Origin: Deltaproteobacteria bacterium
Lineage (GTDB): Bacteria; Bdellovibrionota; UBA1018
Length of the DNA: 31,995 nt
NCBI GenBank assembly: GCA_013286765.1
Contig: JABDFB010000015.1
Coordinates: 1-31,995 of the forward strand
Direction: 5' to 3'
Shown here: one piece after another, positions 15,769-23,247 of the stretch
Layout: every line of letters begins with the position of its first letter
How positions within the stretch are numbered: the stretch's first letter is position 1
The notes under the pieces: generated by a model
What the model saw: only the letters and a program-made list of their open reading frames with translations
The model's database searches: none
What the model was told of the DNA's origin: nothing
Program-made: the position numbers and the translations under genes

Positions 15769-16995
15769 TTGGATAAGAGAACTGTTATACTTCGTTATCA
15801 CGAAATCGCCTTGAAAGGGCGAAACCGAAAATGGTTTGAGCAGCGTCTTGCTACGAATGCCAAAAGACTCGTATCACGAGAGATATTAGGGGAGTTGTCT
15901 GGGGAGAAAGAGAAAATTTCGGCCACGCTTATCGATGGCCGCATTCTTCTCAAGGCACCTTGGACAAACGAAACTAGGAGTGCTCTCAGAAGACTTTTTG
16001 GCCTTACTAGTTTCAGCGCTGTACGACCTGTTAAAACTGATCCGCAAGCATTAGTTTCAGCCGGAATCGAAGCTTTAGAAGACTATCTAAAAGATCATGA
16101 AATGCCTGAGCGATTCCGGGTTCGAACACGTAGAAGCCATAAAGCGCTGTCTGCTACCTCAATGGAACTCGACACGCTGATTGGATCTGCCATCAAAACT
16201 AAGTATCCAACTCTAACGGTCGACCTAAAAAATGCAGATTTTACCCTAGGCGTTGAAATCCGTACCGAAGAGTCTTTTGTTTGGAGCACTTCTTACCAAG
16301 CGTTGGGAGGACTCCCCGTTGGAACGAATGCTTCAACTCTCACCCTGCTTTCGGGCGGGTTAGATTCGCCGGTTGCAGCTATTCAAATTTTGAGCCGCGG
16401 CTCGCCAACTTCATTTATTCATTTTCATGGCGTCCCATTTGTCGGAGACCAAGTTTTAGACAAAATCTGTCGCCTAGCAGAACTTGTGAATCGATTTCAA
16501 CCCCATACTCAACCGCTCTACGTTATTCCATTTGGAAATATTCAGGAAAAAATCGCCTTAGCAGTCCATCCCAAGATGCGAACTGTCATTTATCGCAGAA
16601 TGATGATTCGAATCGCTAGTGAAGTCGCTAAAAAGATCGGAGTTCTCGCCCTGGTCACCGGCGAAAGTCTAGGACAGGTGGCCAGCCAAACGTTAGAAAA
16701 TCTCTCGACTATTAATTCCGTCGCCGAAATTCCTATTCTGCGCCCACTGATTGGAATGGATAAGGACAAGATTATTGAACTGGCCCAACGCTACGAAACT
16801 TTTTCCACCTCAATCGAACCCACCCTCGATTGTTGTACCCTTTTTGCTGATCGGCATCCTATTCTACGATCGACGGACAGCACCGCTCTCGAGCAAGAAC
16901 GCAAATTTTCGGTCTCGGATCTAGTCGCCGAGGCGCTCTCAGGGATGAGAACCTTGGGCGGAAGAACTGGCGATCCGCTCCATCCGATCCAATAG
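15769..16995 (+). CDS. thiI: tRNA 4-thiouridine synthetase ThiI
   Basis: 408 residues from a TTG at 15769, preceded by GAGAAGGA about 8 bases upstream. The frame is open further 5' (to 15673), but that part overlaps the desulfurase and lacks homology. Order: an N-terminal ferredoxin-like region opening VILRYHEIALKGRNRKWFE (the usual ThiI start), the THUMP domain, then the PP-loop ATP pyrophosphatase domain with LLSGGLDSPVAA (about 193-204) and TGESLGQVASQTLENL. The Cys pair in EPTLDCCTLF (about 354) matches the 'EDCC' site of Bacillus-type ThiI. There is no C-terminal rhodanese domain, as in non-enteric ThiI; sulfur should come directly from the adjacent desulfurase. It thiolates U8 of tRNA using ATP. 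The 3' end overlaps the convergent thioredoxin gene by 57 bp. Confidence 0.93.
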   Translation: MDKRTVILRYHEIALKGRNRKWFEQRLATNAKRLVSREILGELSGEKEKISATLIDGRILLKAPWTNETRSALRRLFGLTSFSAVRPVKTDPQALVSAGIEALEDYLKDHEMPERFRVRTRRSHKALSATSMELDTLIGSAIKTKYPTLTVDLKNADFTLGVEIRTEESFVWSTSYQALGGLPVGTNASTLTLLSGGLDSPVAAIQILSRGSPTSFIHFHGVPFVGDQVLDKICRLAELVNRFQPHTQPLYVIPFGNIQEKIALAVHPKMRTVIYRRMMIRIASEVAKKIGVLALVTGESLGQVASQTLENLSTINSVAEIPILRPLIGMDKDKIIELAQRYETFSTSIEPTLDCCTLFADRHPILRSTDSTALEQERKFSVSDLVAEALSGMRTLGGRTGDPLHPIQ

Positions 16996-17535
16996 CTCAA
17001 TTAATTTGGGATTATTCCACTCTTGGGGTCCTACCCATTTAGTAATAATTTTTAAGTCGGGACTCAACAAATAAGTTTCCGGAAACTGATAGCTTCCAAA
17101 GTCTTCGGCTACTTTTCCCGAATCATCGAGTAAAGATAAGACATTTGATGGGAGTGACGCACCAGGCACTATTTTTAATGCATCTCGCCAATTTTGATCA
17201 AGGCTTATCGCTATAAACTTGAATCGCTTTCCTTTAAAGCGGTTCGCAAATTCAATCCATTTCGGAATTTCGTCTAAACAGGGTGGACACCAACTCGCCC
17301 AAAAATGAATTAACACAACGGAACCTCGTTGATCTCCGAGCCGTTGCTTTTTGCCGCGCCAATCAGTCAATTCAAAATTTGGTGCATAGCGGTAATTTAA
17401 TTCGCTAGATGGTTCCGGAATTTGGTCAAGATTCTGACGCGAATGGATAAAAAATGTCGCCCCTATTACAATCGCAATAATCCCAATACTAACGCCGATG
17501 TAAAATTTGGCCGACGAAATCCTGATTCTTTGCAT
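16939..17535 (-). CDS. Membrane-anchored TlpA/ResA-like thioredoxin
   Basis: 198 residues. An uncleaved signal anchor (about 11-30, FYIGVSIGIIAIVIGATFFI) precedes an extracytoplasmic AhpC/TSA-Redoxin-type thioredoxin fold. The active site WCPPC (C83, C86) lies in VVLIHFWASWCPPCLDEIP, and the cis-proline position is in YQFPETYLL. Like ResA/TlpA/CcmG it probably reduces disulfides in the periplasm, for example in cytochrome c or other exported proteins; no cytochrome genes are nearby to settle the substrate. The ATG at 17535 has AGAGGT about 10 bases upstream. It stands alone on the minus strand, divergent from the HNH gene, and its last 57 bp overlap the end of thiI on the other strand. Confidence 0.9.
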   Translation of the reverse strand: MQRIRISSAKFYIGVSIGIIAIVIGATFFIHSRQNLDQIPEPSSELNYRYAPNFELTDWRGKKQRLGDQRGSVVLIHFWASWCPPCLDEIPKWIEFANRFKGKRFKFIAISLDQNWRDALKIVPGASLPSNVLSLLDDSGKVAEDFGSYQFPETYLLSPDLKIITKWVGPQEWNNPKLIELLDRMERIASSSAQGSHP

Positions 17536-17589
17536 TCTTGAATTTACCTCTGTTTAGGGACAGGAGGGCATCGATCTTAGCAGAAAAAG

Positions 17590-17619
17590 TTGCAACATCA
17601 AATTATTAGTATTTATAAT
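17590..17619 (+). promoter_or_regulatory. Strong sigma-70-like promoter placing the start site at the ATG
   Basis: TTGCAA (17590-17595), an 18-bp spacer and a perfect TATAAT (17614-17619). The normal start distance of about 7 bases downstream puts the +1 at about 17626, on or within two bases of the ATG at 17628. No Shine-Dalgarno is present, so the mRNA is probably leaderless. Confidence 0.6.
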
Positions 17620-17627
17620 ATTAATTG

Positions 17628-18185
17628 ATGAGCCATGCTCTCGTGCTCAACGCTTCATTCGAGCCCCTTCATATCGTGACCTGGCAACGGGCTATTCAGC
17701 TTTTAGTCCAAGGCAAAGTAGAAGTTGTTGAGGAGTCAGAACACGAAGTAAGAACGGTTCGATTTACTATCAAAGTACCTGCCGTACTGAGATTGCTAAA
17801 GTACGTACCGTTGAAAGGCAAACGAGCGATGGTTCGCTTCTCGCGAGCTAATATTTTTCTCCGCGACAACCATATTTGCCAATATTGCGGAAAAAAATTT
17901 AATCGTTCCCATCTCACTCTGGACCATGTGATCCCTATTGTGCAGGGTGGCGGAAAGAACTGGGAAAACATAGTAACCGCTTGTAAGATCTGCAATCAGA
18001 CCAAGGGCGGAAGGACCCCTCTTCAGGCCGGCGTACAGCTGATTCGCAAACCCAGAGAACCTCTCTGGCTACCAGCAGCTAGCCTCCAAGTAGGGTTTAC
18101 TCGAACACCTGAAAAATGGCGAGTCTACCTGAAATTAGTATCTGACAAAGGACCTTCACCGTCCCTAGAAATGGAACCAATTTGA
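17628..18185 (+). CDS. HNH endonuclease-family protein
   Basis: 185 residues from the ATG at 17628 (an adjacent in-frame TTG at 17625 is less likely). The N-terminal ~75 residues (VLNASFEPLHIVTWQRAIQLL) are typical of a widespread chromosomal HNH family. The HNH/zinc module follows: C84-x2-C87, LDH(99-100)VIP, N114, C119-x2-C122-N123. All four zinc cysteines and the catalytic His are present. Such proteins are predicted metal-dependent nucleases; their physiological role is not established and they are usually not part of restriction systems. Its stop codon overlaps the TTG start of the sigma-factor gene (TTGA), so the two are translationally coupled. A strong promoter lies immediately upstream with no leader. 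Confidence 0.88.
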   Translation: MSHALVLNASFEPLHIVTWQRAIQLLVQGKVEVVEESEHEVRTVRFTIKVPAVLRLLKYVPLKGKRAMVRFSRANIFLRDNHICQYCGKKFNRSHLTLDHVIPIVQGGGKNWENIVTACKICNQTKGGRTPLQAGVQLIRKPREPLWLPAASLQVGFTRTPEKWRVYLKLVSDKGPSPSLEMEPI

Positions 18186-18676
18186 GCGCGACAAAAGGAA
18201 GTGACTATTTTGCAAGAACGTACGGAGACCTGCTATATGATCTCTGTGTTTCGCTCTTAAGAAATTCTGGCGAAGCTCAACTTGTCCTCAGATCTTTGTT
18301 AAAAAAAATGACCATTCAAAGTAAAAATAAGAAAAACGCTTACACGAAATATGAGCGCGCATGGATTTTGAGAATGGCCTGCGAAAAGCTGATCCATCTT
18401 TATAAGCAAAGTGATTTTCAAATACCGCCCGAAGAACAGATTAAACTGGACTCGAACGAGAGTGTCTCCATTCGGCTGAAGCAATTTGAGTCTTACTTTC
18501 ATCGGCTGGTACCTGAGGATCAACTCCTCTTTCTTCTCAAAGAAAAATGGAAGATCCCAGATACTGAAATTGCCATGGCCCTGGCCATTCCCGAAGGATC
18601 CTTAAAAATACAACGTTTACAAGCACTGCGAACCTTAGAGGAATGGATTTGGACAAATCACTCGAAAAGCCATTAG
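18182..18676 (+). CDS. ECF-type RNA polymerase sigma factor
   Basis: 164 residues, start TTG at 18182 overlapping the HNH stop (TTGA), with GGAACC just upstream as a possible RBS. The N-terminal half corresponds to a divergent sigma-2 region (YFARTYGDLLYDLCVSLLRN...ERAWILRMACEKLIHLYKQ). The C-terminal half is a sigma-4 helix-turn-helix: LVPEDQLLFLLKEKWKIPDT, then EIAMALAIPEGSLKIQRLQALRTLEEWIW, with the characteristic 'EIA..L.IPEG..K...QALR.L' pattern. Small size and a downstream zinc-finger anti-sigma factor (34-bp overlap) fit the ECF class. The regulon is unknown; the -35 of its own operon is only a weak match to common ECF 'AAC' boxes, so the operon may be housekeeping-driven. Confidence 0.82.
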   Translation: MSATKGSDYFARTYGDLLYDLCVSLLRNSGEAQLVLRSLLKKMTIQSKNKKNAYTKYERAWILRMACEKLIHLYKQSDFQIPPEEQIKLDSNESVSIRLKQFESYFHRLVPEDQLLFLLKEKWKIPDTEIAMALAIPEGSLKIQRLQALRTLEEWIWTNHSKSH

Positions 18677-19599
18677 AAGAATCACGACCATTAGACTGCT
18701 TTGGGATTCAATCTCACCTCAGCGAATTCCTCGACGAGAAACTTAAGTCTGAACTTGCAGATGCCGTAGACGGTCATCTCATTCATTGTAAGCAGTGCAC
18801 ACAGAGAAATCTCCACTACACTAATCTGATCGAAGCGATTCGAAGCCTACCAAAACATCCGATGCCCCAGACACTCAAGAAACCTTTTTTGTTTTTTGGC
18901 CTGCCCTGGTTCTCCAAATGGGAACATCTTCCATGGTACATCCGGATTGTCGCAGAAACATCTGGGATCATTGCAATTACCCTGATCGGGATCTCGTTGG
19001 TTCCGAAGATTCGATCGTTTTATGAACAAAAGATTGAAAGCCAACTCCGAGACTTTCGCGAGTCTGCTTCGGGAACCGGCGAAGGAAAGTTGACACCAAC
19101 TCTCTCCCGAGATGCTTTGGTCATTCTACCGGCGCAAGATTCAGGAGATTCGATCGATGGCGAAGACGAAGATACAGAAGGAAAAGCCCCCCCGAAATCT
19201 GGAGATGACGAAGAAGATGTTGAAGCAAATGCAAAACCATTTCAAGGTCTAGCCCTCGCTCGACAAACGGAGCTCTGGCGATTTACGCTTAAAACCGTTA
19301 GTCCGGACGAACTCCGCGCCCAAGTAGCGAAAATTATTCAAAGCCTCAAAATCCAAAACGTTCACGCAGAAAACGGCATCCAAGTCCCCGGCGGGATCGA
19401 ATTTGACCTATTGGTAGCCAAAGGTGTCGTACCACAATTGAAAGAACAGCTTGAGAAGCTTGCATCGCAGGCCTCTAACACAACCGAACCAAACCTCGGC
19501 ACCACGGATACATTTTCTTGGTACAAGGTGAAGTACCGTCAGAAACTACCAGAAGGATATGTGAAGGCGGTTATCTGGCTCGCGCAACCAAACTATTGA
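18643..19599 (+). CDS. Transmembrane zinc-finger anti-sigma factor
   Basis: 318 residues. An N-terminal zf-HC2/ZAS-type domain has the H45-x3-C49-x2-C52 motif (DGHLIHCKQC) after a helical LSEFLDEKL segment. A single membrane span follows (about 105-125, SGIIAITLIGISLVP), and then a ~190-residue extracytoplasmic region with an acidic, disordered stretch (DSGDSIDGEDEDTEGK...DDEEDVEA) and a compact C-terminal domain (about 205-318) without known catalytic residues. It should hold the sigma factor at the inner membrane until an envelope signal acts on the outer domain. The gene overlaps the sigma gene by 34 bp. Start: ATG 18643 or TTG 18649; the GAGG at 18638-18641 is better spaced for the latter. 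A terminator-like hairpin follows at 19683. Confidence 0.82.
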   Translation: MDLDKSLEKPLEESRPLDCFGIQSHLSEFLDEKLKSELADAVDGHLIHCKQCTQRNLHYTNLIEAIRSLPKHPMPQTLKKPFLFFGLPWFSKWEHLPWYIRIVAETSGIIAITLIGISLVPKIRSFYEQKIESQLRDFRESASGTGEGKLTPTLSRDALVILPAQDSGDSIDGEDEDTEGKAPPKSGDDEEDVEANAKPFQGLALARQTELWRFTLKTVSPDELRAQVAKIIQSLKIQNVHAENGIQVPGGIEFDLLVAKGVVPQLKEQLEKLASQASNTTEPNLGTTDTFSWYKVKYRQKLPEGYVKAVIWLAQPNY

Positions 19600-19627
19600 G
19601 GGTCACCTACCGGTCCTCTGACACCAT

Positions 19628-19739
19628 AGCAACTCCGATGAAAAAGTTTGCGGGCAATCGGGGTCCTCATCCATGAAGCATCGCCGCCCTCCATGGCGGC
19701 TCTTTTACGCTTGCCGCAAACTTTTTCATCAGAGTTGCT
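19628..19739. repeat. Long imperfect inverted repeat (about 30-bp arms)
   Basis: The arm at 19628-19657 (AGCAACTCCGATGAAAAAG...) is complementary to 19711-19739 with one mismatch and a one-base bulge. Weaker complementarity extends outward to about 19617 and 19751. The 53-base centre holds its own hairpin. It lies between two convergent genes. It could be a bidirectional terminator, a MITE-like or REP/BIME-like repeat, or both; copy number in the genome would decide. Confidence 0.75.
19683..19706 (+). terminator. Rho-independent terminator-like hairpin
   Basis: GCCGCC (19683-19688), loop CTCCAT, GGCGGC (19695-19700), followed by TCTTTT. The stem is GC-rich and the T-run short but present. 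It sits about 85 bp after the anti-sigma stop and would end the HNH-sigma-anti-sigma transcript. Confidence 0.55.
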
Positions 19740-19795
19740 GTGAGTTCAGTGGAACCTATAATGCAAAAACTTCAGCAAAGACTACAGTGAAGCTA

Positions 19796-20824
19796 CTATA
19801 ACTTGGTCTGCGAAAGATCTCCAATTTCGCCTTTAAAATGCGCAGCAACTTCTTCGAGCGGGCCCTTGGGTCGAGCGAGATACCGTTTCGAAAAGTGAAA
19901 TGGGATGATTTTCTTTACCTTGGCTTGGGTAGCAACCTCTGCCATGAACTGTGCAGTAAAGTGTTTCGTTTCGTCCGCAAGGTGTTGGTCTTCTTTGAGG
20001 AAGCAGGTTTCGCTATAAAACTCGTCGGCGCCTTCGGCGAGGGTGAGTAACTTTCGACGGTTCTCATCATTAGCTGCACCGTCCGTAGCATAAACAATTT
20101 TGTGTCGCTGCCGAGGAATGAGAATTTTCTTCGACAGGATCTTACAGTCGAATGACAGATGCGTACCAGAAACAGTTGGCACGTCCATTTGTTTGGACTT
20201 CGCGCGGTCAAATAAGTACCAGTGCTTCAAATCCGCAACCCACGGGCCGGGCCGGAGGCCGAGTTCTTTCATCACTTCGGAGTTCACGCTTACGGTTTCT
20301 TTTTCCTCAACGCTGTAAGCGAGAGAGGGTGTCCGATGATCCAGCTCGACAGTGTGAACATGAAAAATACCAGCATCTAAGACAGGCTTGAGAGGGTTCC
20401 ATTCAGCAACAGTTTGCCTGGAAGAACGAAAGCCATCTCTCGCATGAAAATGGGTTGTGGTCATCGTCTTTTGGCGAGAGTCGAGATCGATAACCGTAAA
20501 TTCGAGAGTTTGATCGTAAACAAGATTCCAAGTATAGCCCTGTAATTTACCAGCAACTCTTTCCGACGTTTGCGGTGGACCATAGATAAACGTGTTCTTC
20601 TCCGAACCAACGTGCACGCGAAGAAAAAGATCGAAACCAAAGAAATGATCGATGTGGCAGTGACTGAGAAAAATATATTTTGTTTTCAAAAGCTGTCGAG
20701 TGGTAAATCGACTCAAGTCACCACAATCGATCAGAAGGGCATCTTTTTCGTTGATTTCCCAGATATAGAGCGCTGGATCACCGAAGTGGCCGTTTGGAAA
20801 TTCAGGTCGAAGAAGCATTCGCAT
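19796..20824 (-). CDS. RNase Z-like metallo-beta-lactamase-fold hydrolase
   Basis: 342 residues. The metal site motif is HCHIDH (55-60) in IFLSHCHIDHFFGFD, preceded by LLIDCG, as in beta-CASP-free MBL enzymes of the RNase Z/ElaC group. Later ligands are visible: the ATDGA Asp in KIVYATDGAANDENRR, the His in ETKHFTA (the RNase Z 'KHST.' position) and the terminal His in IIPFHFSKRY. The ending 'HFS.RY' is characteristic of RNase Z, which trims tRNA 3' trailers. The N-terminal 'GTG...Q' region of true RNase Z is changed and the protein is ~35 residues longer, so another phosphodiesterase or nuclease substrate is possible. It follows the secreted protein gene by 21 bp on the same strand, a pairing without obvious logic. 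Confidence 0.75.
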   Translation of the reverse strand: MRMLLRPEFPNGHFGDPALYIWEINEKDALLIDCGDLSRFTTRQLLKTKYIFLSHCHIDHFFGFDLFLRVHVGSEKNTFIYGPPQTSERVAGKLQGYTWNLVYDQTLEFTVIDLDSRQKTMTTTHFHARDGFRSSRQTVAEWNPLKPVLDAGIFHVHTVELDHRTPSLAYSVEEKETVSVNSEVMKELGLRPGPWVADLKHWYLFDRAKSKQMDVPTVSGTHLSFDCKILSKKILIPRQRHKIVYATDGAANDENRRKLLTLAEGADEFYSETCFLKEDQHLADETKHFTAQFMAEVATQAKVKKIIPFHFSKRYLARPKGPLEEVAAHFKGEIGDLSQTKL

Positions 20825-20845
20825 AAAAACTACTCATCTATAAAC

Positions 20846-22084
20846 TCATTGGTCCTTTAAGTAAACATCGAATGGACTCGGCGCCGTATTCGGCGGAGGA
20901 GGATCCTCGTGGACCTTAATCGATTTCGAAGTATGCGACATCGTAGTCCCAGTGCTATTTGCCCTAGGCTTTGCCTCTTTTTCTCCAGTGATCTCAGGCT
21001 TCTTCCGTTGCGAATCCGTGCTTAACTGGCCCTGGTTAGTCTGATTGGCAGGCTGATTTTGATCACCGTTCTTTCCGTCTGTGTTCTTTTGATCTTTCTT
21101 GCTCTCCTGTTGCTTCAGTTTTTCCTGATTCGAATTAAACTGATCCGCATAATCTTCCTGAGCTTCACTGAAGTTTTCGCGAAGAACACCATTGCCGCCT
21201 TTAGAAAATTGCTTCTTAAATTCCTCTGCGTTTTGCTTTCGTAATTCCGCGAGTCTCTTTTGAGTACCTTGGTCGCCGAACTGATTCATCAGCTGATCCC
21301 AGTCTGCCTTTGCCTTCTGAAACAACGTCTTGTTTGGCACCGGAACTTCTACCCCGTCTTTATCTTTCTTAAAGTCGAAAAAATCCTCTTCACGGGGTTG
21401 ATAGGCAGTAATAGTTTCGTTTTCGTTGATAATATTTTTGAAAAAATCCTCATTACTGGATTTATCCGCAACTTCCTTTAATTTTTCGAAGTTATTCCGA
21501 ACATCCTCCATCTGACTCGATTTGGTAATATAAGTATTGTAGATTTGCGGCTGTTCCTCTCCAGCTTTGAGTTCTTGGTTCAAATCCGCGCTGAATCGAG
21601 AGGAATGGCATTCCTGATTATCTGGGTTCTTTGAACATAAATACAAGAGCTTGGCTTGTTCGTTGTCCTTCAAGGCCTTTTTCATTTTTATAACCCACCA
21701 CTTGTTAGCTTCAGTATAGTCTTGGACACACTCATCGATGTCATTCTTGCCCGCGACATCACAAAAATTTCCCATGAGAATTCGTTTACTATTCTCGGGG
21801 TAATTCTGATCCAGCAAGTGGCTCTGCTTTATCAAATATGTCTGGAGTTGAAGGGAGAGATTATCAATGGCTCGTTGATAATAGCAGGCCTGATCGCATT
21901 TCTGAAACTTGGAATCGACAAGCGCCTGGGTAACATTTTCTTTAGGGATTTGCTTAAGGCCGGTAGAAAAGGGAACCTTAGATTCACCAGCGCTGAGTGG
22001 CCAGCAATCCATAAACGCAAGGATGCCCAATAGGCAAACTACCCTAAATGATTTGGCAAATGAACGTTTTTGCGTTCTTTTCAT
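20846..22084 (-). CDS. Secreted protein of unknown function, Gln/Asn/Lys-rich C-terminus
   Basis: 412 residues from the ATG at 22084. GGAAGG lies 6-7 bases upstream, making it better than the TTG two codons earlier. A signal peptide (KRTQKRSFAKSFRVVCLLGILAFMDCWPLSAG) is followed by a helical, charged domain (about 30-270) with six or so cysteines that may form disulfides (CDQACYYQ, NFCDV, DECVQ, LCSK, QECHSS). After this comes a coiled-coil-like AELRKQNAEEFKKQ segment and a low-complexity hydrophilic tail (KDQKNTDGKNGDQNQPANQT), ending in a Pro-rich stretch (DPPPPNTAPSPFD). No domain family is recognised. It is probably a periplasmic or surface protein and shares a transcript with the downstream RNase Z-like gene. 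Confidence 0.65.
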   Translation of the reverse strand: MKRTQKRSFAKSFRVVCLLGILAFMDCWPLSAGESKVPFSTGLKQIPKENVTQALVDSKFQKCDQACYYQRAIDNLSLQLQTYLIKQSHLLDQNYPENSKRILMGNFCDVAGKNDIDECVQDYTEANKWWVIKMKKALKDNEQAKLLYLCSKNPDNQECHSSRFSADLNQELKAGEEQPQIYNTYITKSSQMEDVRNNFEKLKEVADKSSNEDFFKNIINENETITAYQPREEDFFDFKKDKDGVEVPVPNKTLFQKAKADWDQLMNQFGDQGTQKRLAELRKQNAEEFKKQFSKGGNGVLRENFSEAQEDYADQFNSNQEKLKQQESKKDQKNTDGKNGDQNQPANQTNQGQLSTDSQRKKPEITGEKEAKPRANSTGTTMSHTSKSIKVHEDPPPPNTAPSPFDVYLKDQ

Positions 22085-22273
22085 ACTCAACCTTCCATCT
22101 TCTATATTAAACGATATAACGCGTTGCCGAAAGCTCCTTTTAGATCACCTAATTATTTAATATTTCAAGGGAAAGGGCCAATCTCAGACGGAATATAAAT
22201 TCAATTAATTTAATAACTTACCTCCTTTGCCATGGATCTACCTTGTGTTAGTAAAGTTGATTGAGGGCAAAAG

Positions 22274-23227
22274 ATGTCACATCCTATAATCCACATCGTC
22301 GGTTTCGGGAGCCAAGGCTCCGCCTGGGCGCAATGCCTCAGAACATCCGGCTGGAATGTTCAAGTTTATCTCGGAAGTCGCGAATCACGTTCGTTTCAAA
22401 AAGCGGCAGAACTCGATTTTAAACCCAAGCTGCTGTCGGACTTGGCGACTACCTTAAACTCAAGTGATCCAGCCCAAACGCACTGGATAGCCACCCTCTG
22501 TCCCGACACCATTATAGGTTCGATTTACCGGGACTTCATTGCCCCTTCCCCAGCAACTATCAGAATAATCTTAGCGCATGGATTTGCCGTGTATTCGGGC
22601 GACCTAAAACCCAAATCGCCTTTGCATGAGGCGACTCTACTCGCGCCCAAGGCAATTGGGCCGAAGTTACTCGAAAACTTTAATAAGAACTTTCCCAGCA
22701 ACCATGATTTAAGCGCAGCTTTATGCTGCAGCGAAGACGATCAGGCAAAACTCAGGTGGATTGCTAAAAGTCTTGGCTTTGATTCGGATCATTTAATTCC
22801 AGCGACTTTTGAGCAAGAGACCATTGGTGACCTGATCTCAGAACAGGGGCTCCTCTGCGGTGGAATTTTTAACCTTCTACTGATGACGTTTGAAGCAATG
22901 GCGCGCGCGGGTGTTCCGGATGCACTCATCCGAGAAGAATGTCTGACAGAGCTCGAGTTAATGACAGGAATGCTCAGAAGGCGTGGTCCTGCAGACACCT
23001 TCCGGGCCATTAGTCAGGCCGCACAAGCTGGAACGATCGCGATGGAAAAGCAGTTAGAAGCTGCAGAGTTCGAAAAGTTCTTTGAAAAGCAAACAGACAG
23101 TGTGACGAATGGCGAGTTTATCCGATTTTTCAAATCGGACGTTTGGAGAAGGGATGCAGACGAACTGATCCGAAAATTTCAAACTTGGGATGAACGATTT
23201 AGCAAATTATCGAAAGAGAAAAAATAA
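22274..23227 (+). CDS. Ketol-acid-reductoisomerase-like (IlvC-like) oxidoreductase, possible ketopantoate reductase
   Basis: 317 residues, ATG with GAGG 8 bases upstream. The N-terminal Rossmann fold has VGFGSQGSAWA (9-19) and a short NADPH-loop with LGSRESRS. The C-terminal all-helical knotted domain keeps the whole KARI active site: H102 (AHGF), K126 (APK), D186 and E190 (DLISEQGLLCGG), E222 and E226 (EECLTE) and S247 (RAISQAA), with D/E/E/E/S spacing equal to that of class I IlvC. Sequence elsewhere is divergent. It begins an operon with panB (20 bp on) and coaBC, not with ilv genes. IlvC is known to reduce ketopantoate as a side activity, and no panE is visible here. I infer it may be the ketopantoate reductase of this pathway; a true valine/isoleucine KARI remains possible. 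Confidence 0.75.
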   Translation: MSHPIIHIVGFGSQGSAWAQCLRTSGWNVQVYLGSRESRSFQKAAELDFKPKLLSDLATTLNSSDPAQTHWIATLCPDTIIGSIYRDFIAPSPATIRIILAHGFAVYSGDLKPKSPLHEATLLAPKAIGPKLLENFNKNFPSNHDLSAALCCSEDDQAKLRWIAKSLGFDSDHLIPATFEQETIGDLISEQGLLCGGIFNLLLMTFEAMARAGVPDALIREECLTELELMTGMLRRRGPADTFRAISQAAQAGTIAMEKQLEAAEFEKFFEKQTDSVTNGEFIRFFKSDVWRRDADELIRKFQTWDERFSKLSKEKK

Positions 23228-23247
23228 TTCAAAGGAGTGTGGTAGCC

